Assembly: GCA_947647735.1 (NCBI GenBank)
Contig: CANSLJ010000001.1
Location: forward strand, 186,001-250,000
Source: an uncultured bacterium
Lineage (GTDB): Bacteria > Bacillota > Clostridia > Lachnospirales > Lachnospiraceae
Length of the DNA stretch: 64,000 bases
Reading direction: 5' to 3'
The notes beneath the pieces are model-generated. The model worked only from the letters and a program-made list of their open reading frames with translations. It ran no database searches and had not been told where the DNA came from. This document shows, in pieces, positions 9,699-18,854 of this stretch (position 1 is the first letter of the stretch; each line of letters begins with the position of its first letter). The position numbers were made by a program, and so were the translations under genes.

Positions 9699-11714
9699 TC
9701 ACACTTTCAGCGCATAGTCGCTTCTATCCAGCGAAAAATTAGGATTATAATAAGGATCGCCCTTTGCAAGCGCCTCCTTCCACTTCTCCCTGAAGCGCGC
9801 CGACTCCTCATCATAGCGCCTTGCCTTCTCGCCCGCATCATCCAGCCCTCTGGAGATGGACTCAAAATGATACAGCTCGCAGTAAGGATTCCAGACATTT
9901 AAAAGCCCTCTCTCCCTCAGCCGCAGGCAGAAATCCACATCATTCAGCGCTATGGCAAAACTCTCATCCAGCCCGCCCAGTTCTTCATAGAGGGCGCGCC
10001 TCATCATCAGACAGGCTCCCGTCACCGCTGTCACATTCTGCGCATAACAGAGCCGCCCCATATATCCCAGATTGGTCTGTGCCACTCGGTAGTGGGTATG
10101 TCCCGCCGTCCGGTGCGCTCCCAGTCCGATCACGATCCCCGCATGCTGGATCGTCTTATCACCGTAATAAAGCTTCGCCCCCACTGCGCCCACATCGCTT
10201 CGCTGGGCATACATCAAAAGTTCCTCCATCCAGTTGATGGAGATCACCTGCGTATCATTATTGAGAAGCACCAGATATTCCCCGTCCGCAAAGGAAACGC
10301 CGTAATTATTGATCTTAGAATAATTAAACACTCCCTCATACCGCACAACCCGGATATTCGCATACTTCCCAAGGCTCTTATAATATTCCTCTATCTCCGT
10401 CGTGACAGAATTGTTCTCCACAATGATGATCTCGTAGTTATCGTAGGTGGACTCCTTCAGGATCGACTCCACGCACCTCGACAGATCCTCCACATGATCC
10501 TTGTTCGGAATCACAATGGATAGCTTCGGATTCCCCTGCACCTCATATTTCACACGAAAGATCGTCTCAAAGGCTTTTGTGCTGACGATCTCAAAATTCT
10601 CAAACCCGTTTACCGTAAGGTGATCCGCCACAGCTCCCCTCGCCGCCTCGATGGCATAGCTTTTCGCGTTGATATCCGCCGCCACACTCGCCTTGTGAGA
10701 ACGCCAGTAATAAAGAAGCTTTGGCACATGCGCCACATGCTTTGCCCGGGAAGTGAGACGCAGTATCATATCATGATCCTGGCTTCCGTCAAATTGGGAG
10801 CGGAACAGCTCCATCCCCTCCAAAAGCCTTTTATCAAACACGCTGAAATGGCAGATATAATTGTTGGCGCGCAGATTATCGATCGCAAAATCAGGCTTGA
10901 AATGCAGCGTCAGCATATCATCTATGGTCTTGTTTCCCTTGAAGGTTGTCTCGTCACAATAAATATAATCCGCACCCTCATCGCAGATTTTCTTCATATA
11001 CTCATATAAAGCAGACGGATGCAGCACATCATCATGGTCAAAAAGACCGATGTAATCTCCCGTCGCCATCTTCAGGCACTCGTTGGTATTTCCCGAAATC
11101 CCCTCATTCTTCTCCAGCTTCCGGTAGCAGATCCGTGAATCTTTCTTCGCATATTCCTTACAGATCTCTCCCACGAAGCCATGCTCCCCGTCGGAACCGT
11201 CCGCCAGACAAAGCTGCCAGTTCTCATAGGTCTGGTTCACCACCGAATCCAGCATCTCCGTCAGAAACTTCCTCGGCGTATTATAGAGAGGCACTAAGAT
11301 GCTGAAACAGATCTGTCTGGAAAATTTTTCCTCCCGCTGCCTCTTCGCCTCCTCCGGCGAAGGGAAACTCGCGCTGCCATGCTGTGTCCGCGCCTGCTTC
11401 TCTATCATCTTGTTCCTGACCTTCCGGGCGATCCCCCTCGGTGAGCCGTAATTCCCCACCCGCTCCTTCGTCCGCTTCGTCCAGTGATAAAAGCTCCTCA
11501 GAGGTTTGGACAGCTTCCAGATACCGCTGCTCTTGATCCGCACCAGCTTACCCGATAAATCCTCCACCTGTGCATTGGCATCGGAGAGACGCCCTGCCAG
11601 CCGCGCAGACTTTTTCTTCTCCCTGAGATAAGCCTCCCGATAATAAACGAGCTGTTCTTCCTCCGATAACTCCTCCGGTATGATCTCTGCTACATTTTTC
11701 TGATTTTCTTCCAA
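9699..11714 (-). CDS. Large two-domain GT2 glycosyltransferase
   Basis: A 671-aa cytosolic glycosyltransferase with two GT-A (family 2) domains. The first, about residues 135-260, has FSILVPLYNTP and the metal-site region IGLFDHDDVLHPSAL. The second, about 395-640, has KLSIVIPNKDH, LVLLNNDTQVI and ALNDVDFCLRLRERG. Residues 20-85 form a charged, coiled-coil-like module shared with the next GT upstream. Enzymes of this layout extend rhamnan-type or other surface polymers. The start is TTG with AGGT about 9 bases upstream; no better ATG is near. It is third in a run of three large GTs after the methyltransferase-kinase. Donor and linkage are unknown; dTDP-rhamnose is plausible from the operon. 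Confidence 0.87.
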   Translation of the reverse strand: MEENQKNVAEIIPEELSEEEQLVYYREAYLREKKKSARLAGRLSDANAQVEDLSGKLVRIKSSGIWKLSKPLRSFYHWTKRTKERVGNYGSPRGIARKVRNKMIEKQARTQHGSASFPSPEEAKRQREEKFSRQICFSILVPLYNTPRKFLTEMLDSVVNQTYENWQLCLADGSDGEHGFVGEICKEYAKKDSRICYRKLEKNEGISGNTNECLKMATGDYIGLFDHDDVLHPSALYEYMKKICDEGADYIYCDETTFKGNKTIDDMLTLHFKPDFAIDNLRANNYICHFSVFDKRLLEGMELFRSQFDGSQDHDMILRLTSRAKHVAHVPKLLYYWRSHKASVAADINAKSYAIEAARGAVADHLTVNGFENFEIVSTKAFETIFRVKYEVQGNPKLSIVIPNKDHVEDLSRCVESILKESTYDNYEIIIVENNSVTTEIEEYYKSLGKYANIRVVRYEGVFNYSKINNYGVSFADGEYLVLLNNDTQVISINWMEELLMYAQRSDVGAVGAKLYYGDKTIQHAGIVIGLGAHRTAGHTHYRVAQTNLGYMGRLCYAQNVTAVTGACLMMRRALYEELGGLDESFAIALNDVDFCLRLRERGLLNVWNPYCELYHFESISRGLDDAGEKARRYDEESARFREKWKEALAKGDPYYNPNFSLDRSDYALKV

Positions 11715-11747
11715 TCGTAACTACCTGCTCTTTCCCTGCAACTCATA

Positions 11748-14195
11748 TCATTCTTCGCTTCTTATCACCACATCGCTGCGCTGATAAGATAATCTGTCAT
11801 GCGGCACATCCCTGTACAGCATTCCCACCTTGTAACTGCCGGCGGCGATATCCTCCCGCAGCACCCGGCACACAAACCCTGACAGCGCAATATTTTTCTG
11901 CTGCGGCAGGATCTCCTCCACATCCGGGCGGAGCCGCTCCTTCACCGGGATCCGATAATAAAAATCTCCCTGCTCCGCCTCCAGGATAAGCCATCGCTCA
12001 AACAGGCTGTTATCCTGCCAGAGCATATAGCACCACCCTTCAGCTTCCAAAATATCCGGCTCCTCCAGATAGATCTTATGCTGCTTCCCCGCACGTTCCA
12101 CCGTCAGCATCACGGCGCCTGTCAGCACCCTCTGCAAAACCTCTTTTCCCTCTTTTTTTTCGGGAACAGCCGTTAAAAGCAGCCGCTCATAAGGATATTT
12201 ATAACCGATATGATAATCCGGCGCATTGTCCGTAAGCTGTTCATTATAATAAGGATCAAATCTATGGAACTGCGGATGCTTCTCATAGAGGTTTGTTTTT
12301 TCCTGTATGAGCCTGTACCACTTTTCCTCCGACAGATCATCCAGACCCCGGCTTGCAGACTCATGGTGCAGCAGCACCGCATCGTTTCTGAGCACATTCC
12401 TGTACCCCGCCTCCGCCAGCTTAAAGCAAAGATCCACATCATTATAGGAAACCGCCATCTCCTCATCCAGGCCACCAACCTCCCCGTAGACGGATCTGCG
12501 GACGAGCAGACAGGCGGCTGTCACCGCTATCATATCATAGGTTACCGCATTGTACCCGTAATAATAGATCCTGTCATCCGGAAACGTCGTCAGCTTGTGG
12601 GACGGGCCGATATGCATATTGGTAACGCCCGCATGCTGTATCCTCTCCTCCTTCGGATACCAGAGCTTTGCTCCCACCGCCCCTGTGCCGGGCAGCGATG
12701 CCTGTCCCAGCATAATGCGCAGCCAGTTTCTTTCTATGATCTCCACATCGTCGTTGAGCAGCAGAATAAACTCTCCCCTTGCCTCCCGCTCTCCCGCATT
12801 GCACATGGCGGAAAAATTGAAATCCATGGGCTGATACAGATAACGTACCTCTGCTTTAACAGATTCCAGAAAGCCCTCAATAGTTTGACGGTTTTCCGCA
12901 CTGCTTCCGTTATCCACCACAATAAACTCCACACACTCCCTCAGTCCCGGCAGATATGTGCGCTCCAGAAAAGAGCGGATACAATTCTGCAAAAGTTCCG
13001 GATGATCCTTTGAAAGAATGACGACCGATACGGCAGGCGTCCCCTCTTTACTATAAAAAGTATATTCCGGCACCGGAGACCATACCTCCGGATGTAATGT
13101 CTGACAGGGAAAGCTTTCACAGCCCGCCCCTTTCAGAAAATCCTGTTTTATCTGTAAAAACTCTTTTTCATATCCCCAGAACTCAGGATTCGCCTCCCCG
13201 CGCATCTTCCCTGTCTCCAGATAATATTCCCTGTCCGCCGGCATCTCAAAATCCGCGGTACTGTTCCGATGATATAAAACCAGATCCAATCCTGCGATCT
13301 CTGGAGCAGGCATATCCCCGTTCGGCTCTTTTCGGTCTTCCCCGTAATAAAATCCCGTCCGCCATATTTTGTCTTTATCGTATACCACAGCCTCCGGTTT
13401 CACAAAATAAGGCTTTAACAGGCGCAGCACAAAATCATACAGATTCAGCCGCACATCCTCATGGCCGGACAAAGATACCCCCTCGGCCCACGCTCTGTCC
13501 ACCGCAAACCAGCTTCCGAAATAGAAAAAACCAAGCAGCGTATCCGGTGACCAGCAGGGCTTAAACCAGGGAAAACACCTTTTCCCCCCTGAAATATGAT
13601 CCTCCGCCCCGTAGAGCAGTTTCGTATCAGGATAGGAGGCAAGCCACTCTTCCACATAAAAAACCGCCTGCTCATCCAGCTCTCCGGGACGATCCGCAAA
13701 CAGAAGGATATCCGGCTGATCCCCGCCTTTCCCGTCCGCCGTACTCTCCATCAAGGAAGACAACTCCCTTATCCCCGAAAGCCTCTGATAAGGAACCACC
13801 AGACAGCTCCTGCGCCTTTTGCCCTTTTCCGCCGCCAGAGCCTCCCGATACCGCTCCCGCAAAAGCGGCTCCTCCTCCCTGATCCACTGACTGTAACTGT
13901 CCCTCTGACAATACAGCCTCTCCTGGTACGCCTTCGCAAATCCTTCCGGCGCAGCCTCCTTCTTTCCTCCGTGCTTCAGCACGGAAGCGATATGCCTCGC
14001 CTTCCCGTACCCTCGCGCAAACAGGGAAGAGACCTGAGACATCTTATAAAGCGGATTGGCACGGATTGCCCTGTACTTCTCCCCCAGCTCTTCCCGCTTC
14101 CCCTCCGCATCCGCCACTTTCCCGGCCAATACGGTATTTTTTTTCTTCTCCGCCTCATACGCCCTGCGATAATACTCAACCCAACTATATTCCAT
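11748..14195 (-). CDS. Large GT2 glycosyltransferase with shared N- and C-terminal modules
   Basis: An 815-aa protein. Residues about 1-65 repeat the charged YYRRAYEAEKKK...LAGK module of the neighbouring 671-aa GT. The middle holds a partial GT2-like segment (KPCWSPDTLLGFFYFGSWFA) without a clear nucleotide-binding start, so it may be a degenerate first domain. The complete GT2 domain (about 380-650) has VSVVILSKDHPELL, FILLLNDDVEI and SYNDVDLCFKLAEAG. A C-terminal beta-rich domain (about 690-815) is shared with the 750-aa GT upstream. The chosen ATG has GGTGATC upstream; a GTG four codons earlier would overlap the preceding gene. It lies 5 bp after that gene. Confidence 0.85.
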   Translation of the reverse strand: MEYSWVEYYRRAYEAEKKKNTVLAGKVADAEGKREELGEKYRAIRANPLYKMSQVSSLFARGYGKARHIASVLKHGGKKEAAPEGFAKAYQERLYCQRDSYSQWIREEEPLLRERYREALAAEKGKRRRSCLVVPYQRLSGIRELSSLMESTADGKGGDQPDILLFADRPGELDEQAVFYVEEWLASYPDTKLLYGAEDHISGGKRCFPWFKPCWSPDTLLGFFYFGSWFAVDRAWAEGVSLSGHEDVRLNLYDFVLRLLKPYFVKPEAVVYDKDKIWRTGFYYGEDRKEPNGDMPAPEIAGLDLVLYHRNSTADFEMPADREYYLETGKMRGEANPEFWGYEKEFLQIKQDFLKGAGCESFPCQTLHPEVWSPVPEYTFYSKEGTPAVSVVILSKDHPELLQNCIRSFLERTYLPGLRECVEFIVVDNGSSAENRQTIEGFLESVKAEVRYLYQPMDFNFSAMCNAGEREARGEFILLLNDDVEIIERNWLRIMLGQASLPGTGAVGAKLWYPKEERIQHAGVTNMHIGPSHKLTTFPDDRIYYYGYNAVTYDMIAVTAACLLVRRSVYGEVGGLDEEMAVSYNDVDLCFKLAEAGYRNVLRNDAVLLHHESASRGLDDLSEEKWYRLIQEKTNLYEKHPQFHRFDPYYNEQLTDNAPDYHIGYKYPYERLLLTAVPEKKEGKEVLQRVLTGAVMLTVERAGKQHKIYLEEPDILEAEGWCYMLWQDNSLFERWLILEAEQGDFYYRIPVKERLRPDVEEILPQQKNIALSGFVCRVLREDIAAGSYKVGMLYRDVPHDRLSYQRSDVVIRSEE

Positions 14196-14200
14196 AAAGA

Positions 14201-16453
14201 TCACCACTTACATCCAATCGCTATCGTCTCCGCACTAAATCCATACAGCTTCTGCCTCGAGCAGGCATCCTCCCAGAAATACCCGATCAGATACTCCCCG
14301 GCGGGCAGCGCATCCCGCGGGATCCACACGCTCACGCCGCAAAGGCCCGGGTGGTCGATATAGGGCAGATTTTCCTCAATGTCCGGCCTGTAACATTCCT
14401 CATAGGGAATCTTCCACATCCCCTTCTCCTCCATGCCCGGTTCTGTTCCTGAACTCATCGGCTTTAAGAGCAGGCTCTTTTCATAACGGCTGTTATCTAC
14501 GTTCACGGCGTAAGACCACCCCTGTATATAGTAATCCCCGCCGCCGCTCTTTCCCGTCCTCCAGGCACTCTCATCCCCGGTAAACTCCAGCCCCATGTAC
14601 AGGCATTCATTATGCCATACCGGATTCAGTTCCCCGTCGATCCGCAGCACTTCCGCTCTCTTTGACAATCTCTTTTCCTCAAAACGGCAGGCGGGCTCAA
14701 ACCCCCGGTCCAGAATATCCGTCACCAGCCTTTTGGAATAATACGCATCCCGATTCCACATCTCCGGATAAGTCTTATAGAGAAGATCCCGCTCCCTGTG
14801 CAGTCTTGCCACCTTCTCCTGCCCTGCGTCAAACCCGCGGCTCAAAGACTCATGGTGGTACAGAAAAGTGTGGTTGCAGCACACGTTCTGATAACCGGCC
14901 TTCAGCAGGTGAAAACAAAGTTCCACATCATTGAAAGCCACCTGCAGCCTCTCCTCAAATCCGGATACTTTCTCAAATACCTCTTTCCTGACCAGCAGAC
15001 AGGCGCCAGTCACCGCCGAGACATTCACGGCACATCTGTTGATCCCGTGATAATGTGCTTCCCGGTCCGACAAAAACTGCAGCTTATGGGCGGGCCCCAG
15101 ATGAATATTCGTGATGCCCAAATGCTGTATCTTATCAGAATCAGGATACAAAAGCTTTACGCCCACAGCGCCCACATAGTGCTTTGCCGCCTTCGATACC
15201 ATCAGGCGAAGCCAGTCTTCCCTGACGATCTCCATATCATCGTTAAGAAACAGCAGATACTTCCCCTTTGCTTCCTTTGCCCCCAGATTGCACATGGCGG
15301 AAAAGTTAAACTCCATCGGCTGATAGATGTAGCGGAAAGAATACTCCTCCTTCAACTGATCCCTGATCCGCAGGACCCTGTTCTTATTTTTCTCACTGCT
15401 GCCGTTGTCTATCACTATAATTTCTATATTTTTATAATCAGTCTGCTCCCGCAGGGAATGAATGCAGTTTGAGAGTACCGCCGGATTATCCTTCGACGGA
15501 ATGATAACAGACACGAGCCCCTGTCTTTCCTTCTCTCCCGGAATTTCCGCGTCGGAGTACAGATGCCCTCGCTTCACCCCGTCAAATTCCGCCTCCATCC
15601 CCCAGTCACTCTCAAAACACCTTTCAGGATCATGCTTCGGTAAAAACAATACCTTCTCGATATGTCCGGCTTCCCCCGCCTCATCGATACAGCACAGCAC
15701 AATTTCATACAGCAGCTTTTTCAGCCACAGTTCATCATCCGCCCCGCTTACGGCGGTTATATCGGTTCCACTTTCCGTACCGCCTGCGCCGGCTCCTGCT
15801 GTTCCACTTTCCGCTCCGTCTGCGCCGGCTCCTGCCGTTCCACTTTCTGTCCCACGCATGCGGGTTCCTTCCGTAGAAAGCAAAATCTTCTCTCCCGCCT
15901 GCTCCGCCAGCTCCCGTCTCACCGCAAACACGTTGCCAAAATAAAAAAAGGAGAGCAGCAAATCCGGAGACCACCCCGGCTTAAAATAACCATCCTCATC
16001 CCCGTAGGCGATCCCGCATGCCGGGTGCTCGGAAAAATAGCGCTCCGCTTCCGCTTCCGCCTCATCCGCAAGACAGGATGCATCCGGCGTGACGATCCAC
16101 AGATCTGCCCGCTCCTTATATGTTCCCTGTATCAAAGCACTTTCCGACGCCCCCGGAGACGCCAGAGCCCTTCCGCCAAATCCTGCACTCTTTTGCTCCC
16201 GCCGTGAAGCCTCCCCTGCCTCCATCGCAAATTCCGCAAACTCCTGCCAGGAAAGCACCGCCGTTGACAGACGCTCCGTTCCGGCTCTGTCTGCCCTCTC
16301 CTTCCATTGCAGAATCCCCGCCCTTTCCTCCTCCAGCAGTTTTTCCAGCCAAACGCCATAAGGAACGGCTTGCCCGGCAATCCGTTCCTCATATGATCGA
16401 TGTCTTCTTTGAACCAGCACTCTCTGTAAAGCTTTTTTCAGATAATTACTCAC
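14201..16453 (-). CDS. Large GT2 glycosyltransferase with a tandem-repeat insert
   Basis: A 750-aa paralogue of the 815-aa GT. It has an incomplete first GT-like segment (YFKPGWSPDLLLSFFYFGNVFA), a complete GT2 domain (about 315-570) with VSVIIPSKDNPAVL, LLFLNDDMEIV and AFNDVELCFHLLKAG, and a C-terminal beta domain with RPDIEENLP that matches RPDVEEILP in the paralogue. A Gly/Ala/Ser/Thr-rich repeat (about residues 200-230) interrupts the first segment. The GTG start has AGGAGG 8 bases upstream and overlaps the stop of the methyltransferase-kinase by 4 bp, indicating translational coupling. Its role is presumably polymer assembly on the cytoplasmic face. Donor sugar unknown. Confidence 0.86.
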   Translation of the reverse strand: MSNYLKKALQRVLVQRRHRSYEERIAGQAVPYGVWLEKLLEEERAGILQWKERADRAGTERLSTAVLSWQEFAEFAMEAGEASRREQKSAGFGGRALASPGASESALIQGTYKERADLWIVTPDASCLADEAEAEAERYFSEHPACGIAYGDEDGYFKPGWSPDLLLSFFYFGNVFAVRRELAEQAGEKILLSTEGTRMRGTESGTAGAGADGAESGTAGAGAGGTESGTDITAVSGADDELWLKKLLYEIVLCCIDEAGEAGHIEKVLFLPKHDPERCFESDWGMEAEFDGVKRGHLYSDAEIPGEKERQGLVSVIIPSKDNPAVLSNCIHSLREQTDYKNIEIIVIDNGSSEKNKNRVLRIRDQLKEEYSFRYIYQPMEFNFSAMCNLGAKEAKGKYLLFLNDDMEIVREDWLRLMVSKAAKHYVGAVGVKLLYPDSDKIQHLGITNIHLGPAHKLQFLSDREAHYHGINRCAVNVSAVTGACLLVRKEVFEKVSGFEERLQVAFNDVELCFHLLKAGYQNVCCNHTFLYHHESLSRGFDAGQEKVARLHRERDLLYKTYPEMWNRDAYYSKRLVTDILDRGFEPACRFEEKRLSKRAEVLRIDGELNPVWHNECLYMGLEFTGDESAWRTGKSGGGDYYIQGWSYAVNVDNSRYEKSLLLKPMSSGTEPGMEEKGMWKIPYEECYRPDIEENLPYIDHPGLCGVSVWIPRDALPAGEYLIGYFWEDACSRQKLYGFSAETIAIGCKW
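15766..15853. repeat. 36-bp in-frame tandem repeat, about 2.4 copies
   Basis: Units start at 15766, 15802 and 15838 (the last partial). Units 1 and 2 differ at only a few bases. Each encodes 12 residues of the type ESGTAGAGA-x-G-x within the GT at 14201-16453. Copy-number change would keep the reading frame. Confidence 0.88.
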
Positions 16454-18687
16454 AGGCGGAGCCTCCTTTTTGCTGCCCTTTCCACATCCAGCGCCATTTC
16501 CCTTCCGATCAGCGAACGCTCCATGCGAAGTTCCAATGCGTTCGTCTCCTCAAAAACCGCTCCCTGCAGAGAAATGATCAGATTCGGATCTTCTGTCGGA
16601 AAGATAAAACTTCCCGTATCATCCAGCCTTGTCCCGTTTGCCGTCAGCACCGAAGCCTTTCCGCTCCACATCAGGTCCCTGTCATTCCATTTCAGTTCCC
16701 TGATCCGCACCATACAGTCCGTAAACGCAGGATCGATCCTGATCTTCCGCACTCCCGCCTCCACAGGCAGCACAAGATGCAGTTCCTCTCCTTCTTCCGT
16801 CACCATCTCCCCCGCAAAGTAGGATGTCTCCTCCTGAAATCCCTGTCCTCTGTCCTCGTAGATCTGAATACACCGCTGATGCTCCTCCAGGCTTATCTTC
16901 GCCAGCACTTCCTCCGGCCTAAAACACCTGTGCCCGATCATATCGCGCAGTTCCACCATGGAACGATGATGTCCTGTCACAAAACGCTGAAAAGATTTTT
17001 CCTGTATCCGGTATTCTTCCGCCTCCTCATCGCTCACGCCAAGTTCCTGCATGATCCGGTCCAGATCCAGTTTATTCCTTTTGTTATCCTCCAGCAGATA
17101 ACAGTAAAAAGCCCGAAAAGCAAGCTCCTTTGTATCCATCTGTTTTCCAAAAGTCCACTCATAGTCGATCAGCGTCCAGATACTGTTGTTCAGCGCATCA
17201 AAAGGCTTTCCCGCATCCTTTGCGCTGATCAGGATATTGGAAAAGATCAGATCAAAATCCGCCACCGGCTCCTTGCTGTTATGATCGATCATCGACAGAT
17301 ATTTCCGGAAAAGTTCCAGAAAACCATCCATATCATCCTGTTCCAGGCGGGCATCCAGAAGTTCCGCCAGCGTAACGCCCTCTATATATTCCAGCTCCAC
17401 ATAGGGGCTCTCCCCCTCTTCCTTCACCAGCTTACAGCGGTTGATACGCAGCTCTCCGCCGGTATAGCGGTCCTTCAGCTTCCGGTAAGCCACATCCATA
17501 TTCCCGATATGCGTCTCCGCCTCTATTGATAACGGGCGTTTTCTTACCGCGAGAAGCTTCGGCAGATTGCTTTTCTCCTCCGGCGTCATGCCTTCCCTGC
17601 CCTCCATACCCGTCAGGCTCACCGGCAGAATCTCCGTCCGTATCTGATACTCCCGCTGCCTGTCATTGGAGTATTTTACATAACAGGTATCCGGCTTCTT
17701 CCCGATCACCGCCAGATAGGAATTCGCGTACAGGGGAAACAACCCTTCCCGCAAAATACTGTCAAAGACCTTTTTCTCATCAAACAGTATCATCCTCTCC
17801 CTGTCAAAATTCCGCATATTATTGGAAAGTTCCCCGATCTTCGGCTGATACTCATCCGAATACAGCGTTGTCATAAACTTGTAGTCCGGATAGGGATAAT
17901 AAAAAGCATACTCTTCCATTCCACAGTTCTCAAAGATCCTCTCCAGTCCGTTCCTCGTGAAAGTCCGCACCACGCCGCCGTCCGGATACCCTTCTATCCC
18001 CGCAAAATAAGTGCCCAGATGATCCTCCTTGCATCCGGCCCAATATTTCAATCCGAATTTATTTTCTATCGCAATGACAATATGCCCATCCTTTTTCAGA
18101 TGCTTTTTGATGATATGCAGAAAATTCTCAAAAGGAGTATCTCCCCCGATATAAGCCTGCGCATATTCAAACACGCCGATCAGACAGATATAATCATAAT
18201 CGCAGGGCAGCGCCGGCTCCACATCCTGAAAATTTCCCACATGGATCGTGATATTCTCACAGTTCATATGCCGGTAGGCGTTGATCATGCTCCGCTTCTT
18301 CGACAGGTCAACGCAGTCCACGCTCCCCGCCTTCCTCGAAAGAGCCCCTGTTATGGCGCCGCATCCCGCCCCGACTTCCAGAACCTTCATCCCTTTGTCA
18401 AGCGGCAGCCACTCCACAATATTCTCCCGCTGCCCGGACAGATGATACAGTATCTCCCAGCTCTTTCTCTCCTCAATAATGCGCGGATACTCCACCTCCG
18501 AATAATCCCTCGCGATCTGAAGCAGCTCGTCCTCCACCGCCCCATCACAATAGATATCCTCCCCGGAGTAATACGTCAAATCCAGATTCACCTTCCCGAT
18601 CTGTTCCGTCTTCTTATCTGCCATTCCATCCACCAACCACAATCTTATTTTCCAGTCCCCTATGATCCGATCTTCCGCTCTCGTCAT
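16450..18687 (-). CDS. Methyltransferase-kinase fusion, WbdD-like
   Basis: A 745-aa soluble protein. Residues about 95-220 are a class I SAM methyltransferase with motif I VLEVGAGCG (102-110), CVDLSKK and IVIAIENKFGLKYWAG. Residues about 330-560 look like a phosphotransferase/kinase fold: VELEYIEGVTLAEL (hinge-like), FDLIFSNIL (catalytic loop-like) and TLIDYEW (metal-site-like). A beta-rich tail of about 150 residues follows. The order recalls WbdD, which caps O9a-type polymannose by methylation and phosphorylation and thereby sets chain length for Wzt export. The neighbour on the promoter side is a Wzt-like ATPase with the matching C-terminal domain. An alternative ATG at 18624, with GGTGGA-like pairing, would give 724 aa. 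The capping role is inference. Confidence 0.75.
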   Translation of the reverse strand: MTRAEDRIIGDWKIRLWLVDGMADKKTEQIGKVNLDLTYYSGEDIYCDGAVEDELLQIARDYSEVEYPRIIEERKSWEILYHLSGQRENIVEWLPLDKGMKVLEVGAGCGAITGALSRKAGSVDCVDLSKKRSMINAYRHMNCENITIHVGNFQDVEPALPCDYDYICLIGVFEYAQAYIGGDTPFENFLHIIKKHLKKDGHIVIAIENKFGLKYWAGCKEDHLGTYFAGIEGYPDGGVVRTFTRNGLERIFENCGMEEYAFYYPYPDYKFMTTLYSDEYQPKIGELSNNMRNFDRERMILFDEKKVFDSILREGLFPLYANSYLAVIGKKPDTCYVKYSNDRQREYQIRTEILPVSLTGMEGREGMTPEEKSNLPKLLAVRKRPLSIEAETHIGNMDVAYRKLKDRYTGGELRINRCKLVKEEGESPYVELEYIEGVTLAELLDARLEQDDMDGFLELFRKYLSMIDHNSKEPVADFDLIFSNILISAKDAGKPFDALNNSIWTLIDYEWTFGKQMDTKELAFRAFYCYLLEDNKRNKLDLDRIMQELGVSDEEAEEYRIQEKSFQRFVTGHHRSMVELRDMIGHRCFRPEEVLAKISLEEHQRCIQIYEDRGQGFQEETSYFAGEMVTEEGEELHLVLPVEAGVRKIRIDPAFTDCMVRIRELKWNDRDLMWSGKASVLTANGTRLDDTGSFIFPTEDPNLIISLQGAVFEETNALELRMERSLIGREMALDVERAAKRRLRL

Positions 18688-18708
18688 CTGCTGGTTTTAC
18701 CACAGCCA

Positions 18709-18847
18709 GCCGCCTGAGGAAATAGATTTCCCATGAAGACTGTAGAAAAACGCCGGTACTTGGCGAGGTATTTTCGAGCCTAGTATCCGCTGCGTTTTTC
18801 TCCAAGCGGAAGCGCGTCTACATGGGAAATCTATTTCCTCAGGCGGC
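18709..18847. repeat. Long palindromic intergenic element
   Basis: Perfect 27-bp inverted repeats (18709-18735 and 18821-18847) enclose 85 bp that also pair internally: GAAAAACGC with GCGTTTTTC, and an imperfect CGG-TACTTGGC / CGGATACTAGGC pair nearer the tip. The whole 139 bp could form one long hairpin. It starts 7 bp after the wzt-like stop and ends 21 bp before the first possible start of the methyltransferase-kinase. No reading frame in it looks real. Confidence 0.9.
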
Positions 18848-18854
18848 GTCCCCT

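Noticed and set aside
16120-17529. 469-codon plus-strand open frame
   Set aside because: It lies antisense to the methyltransferase-kinase and GT genes, has a Pro/His/Arg-rich composition without any family motif, and has no ribosome site.
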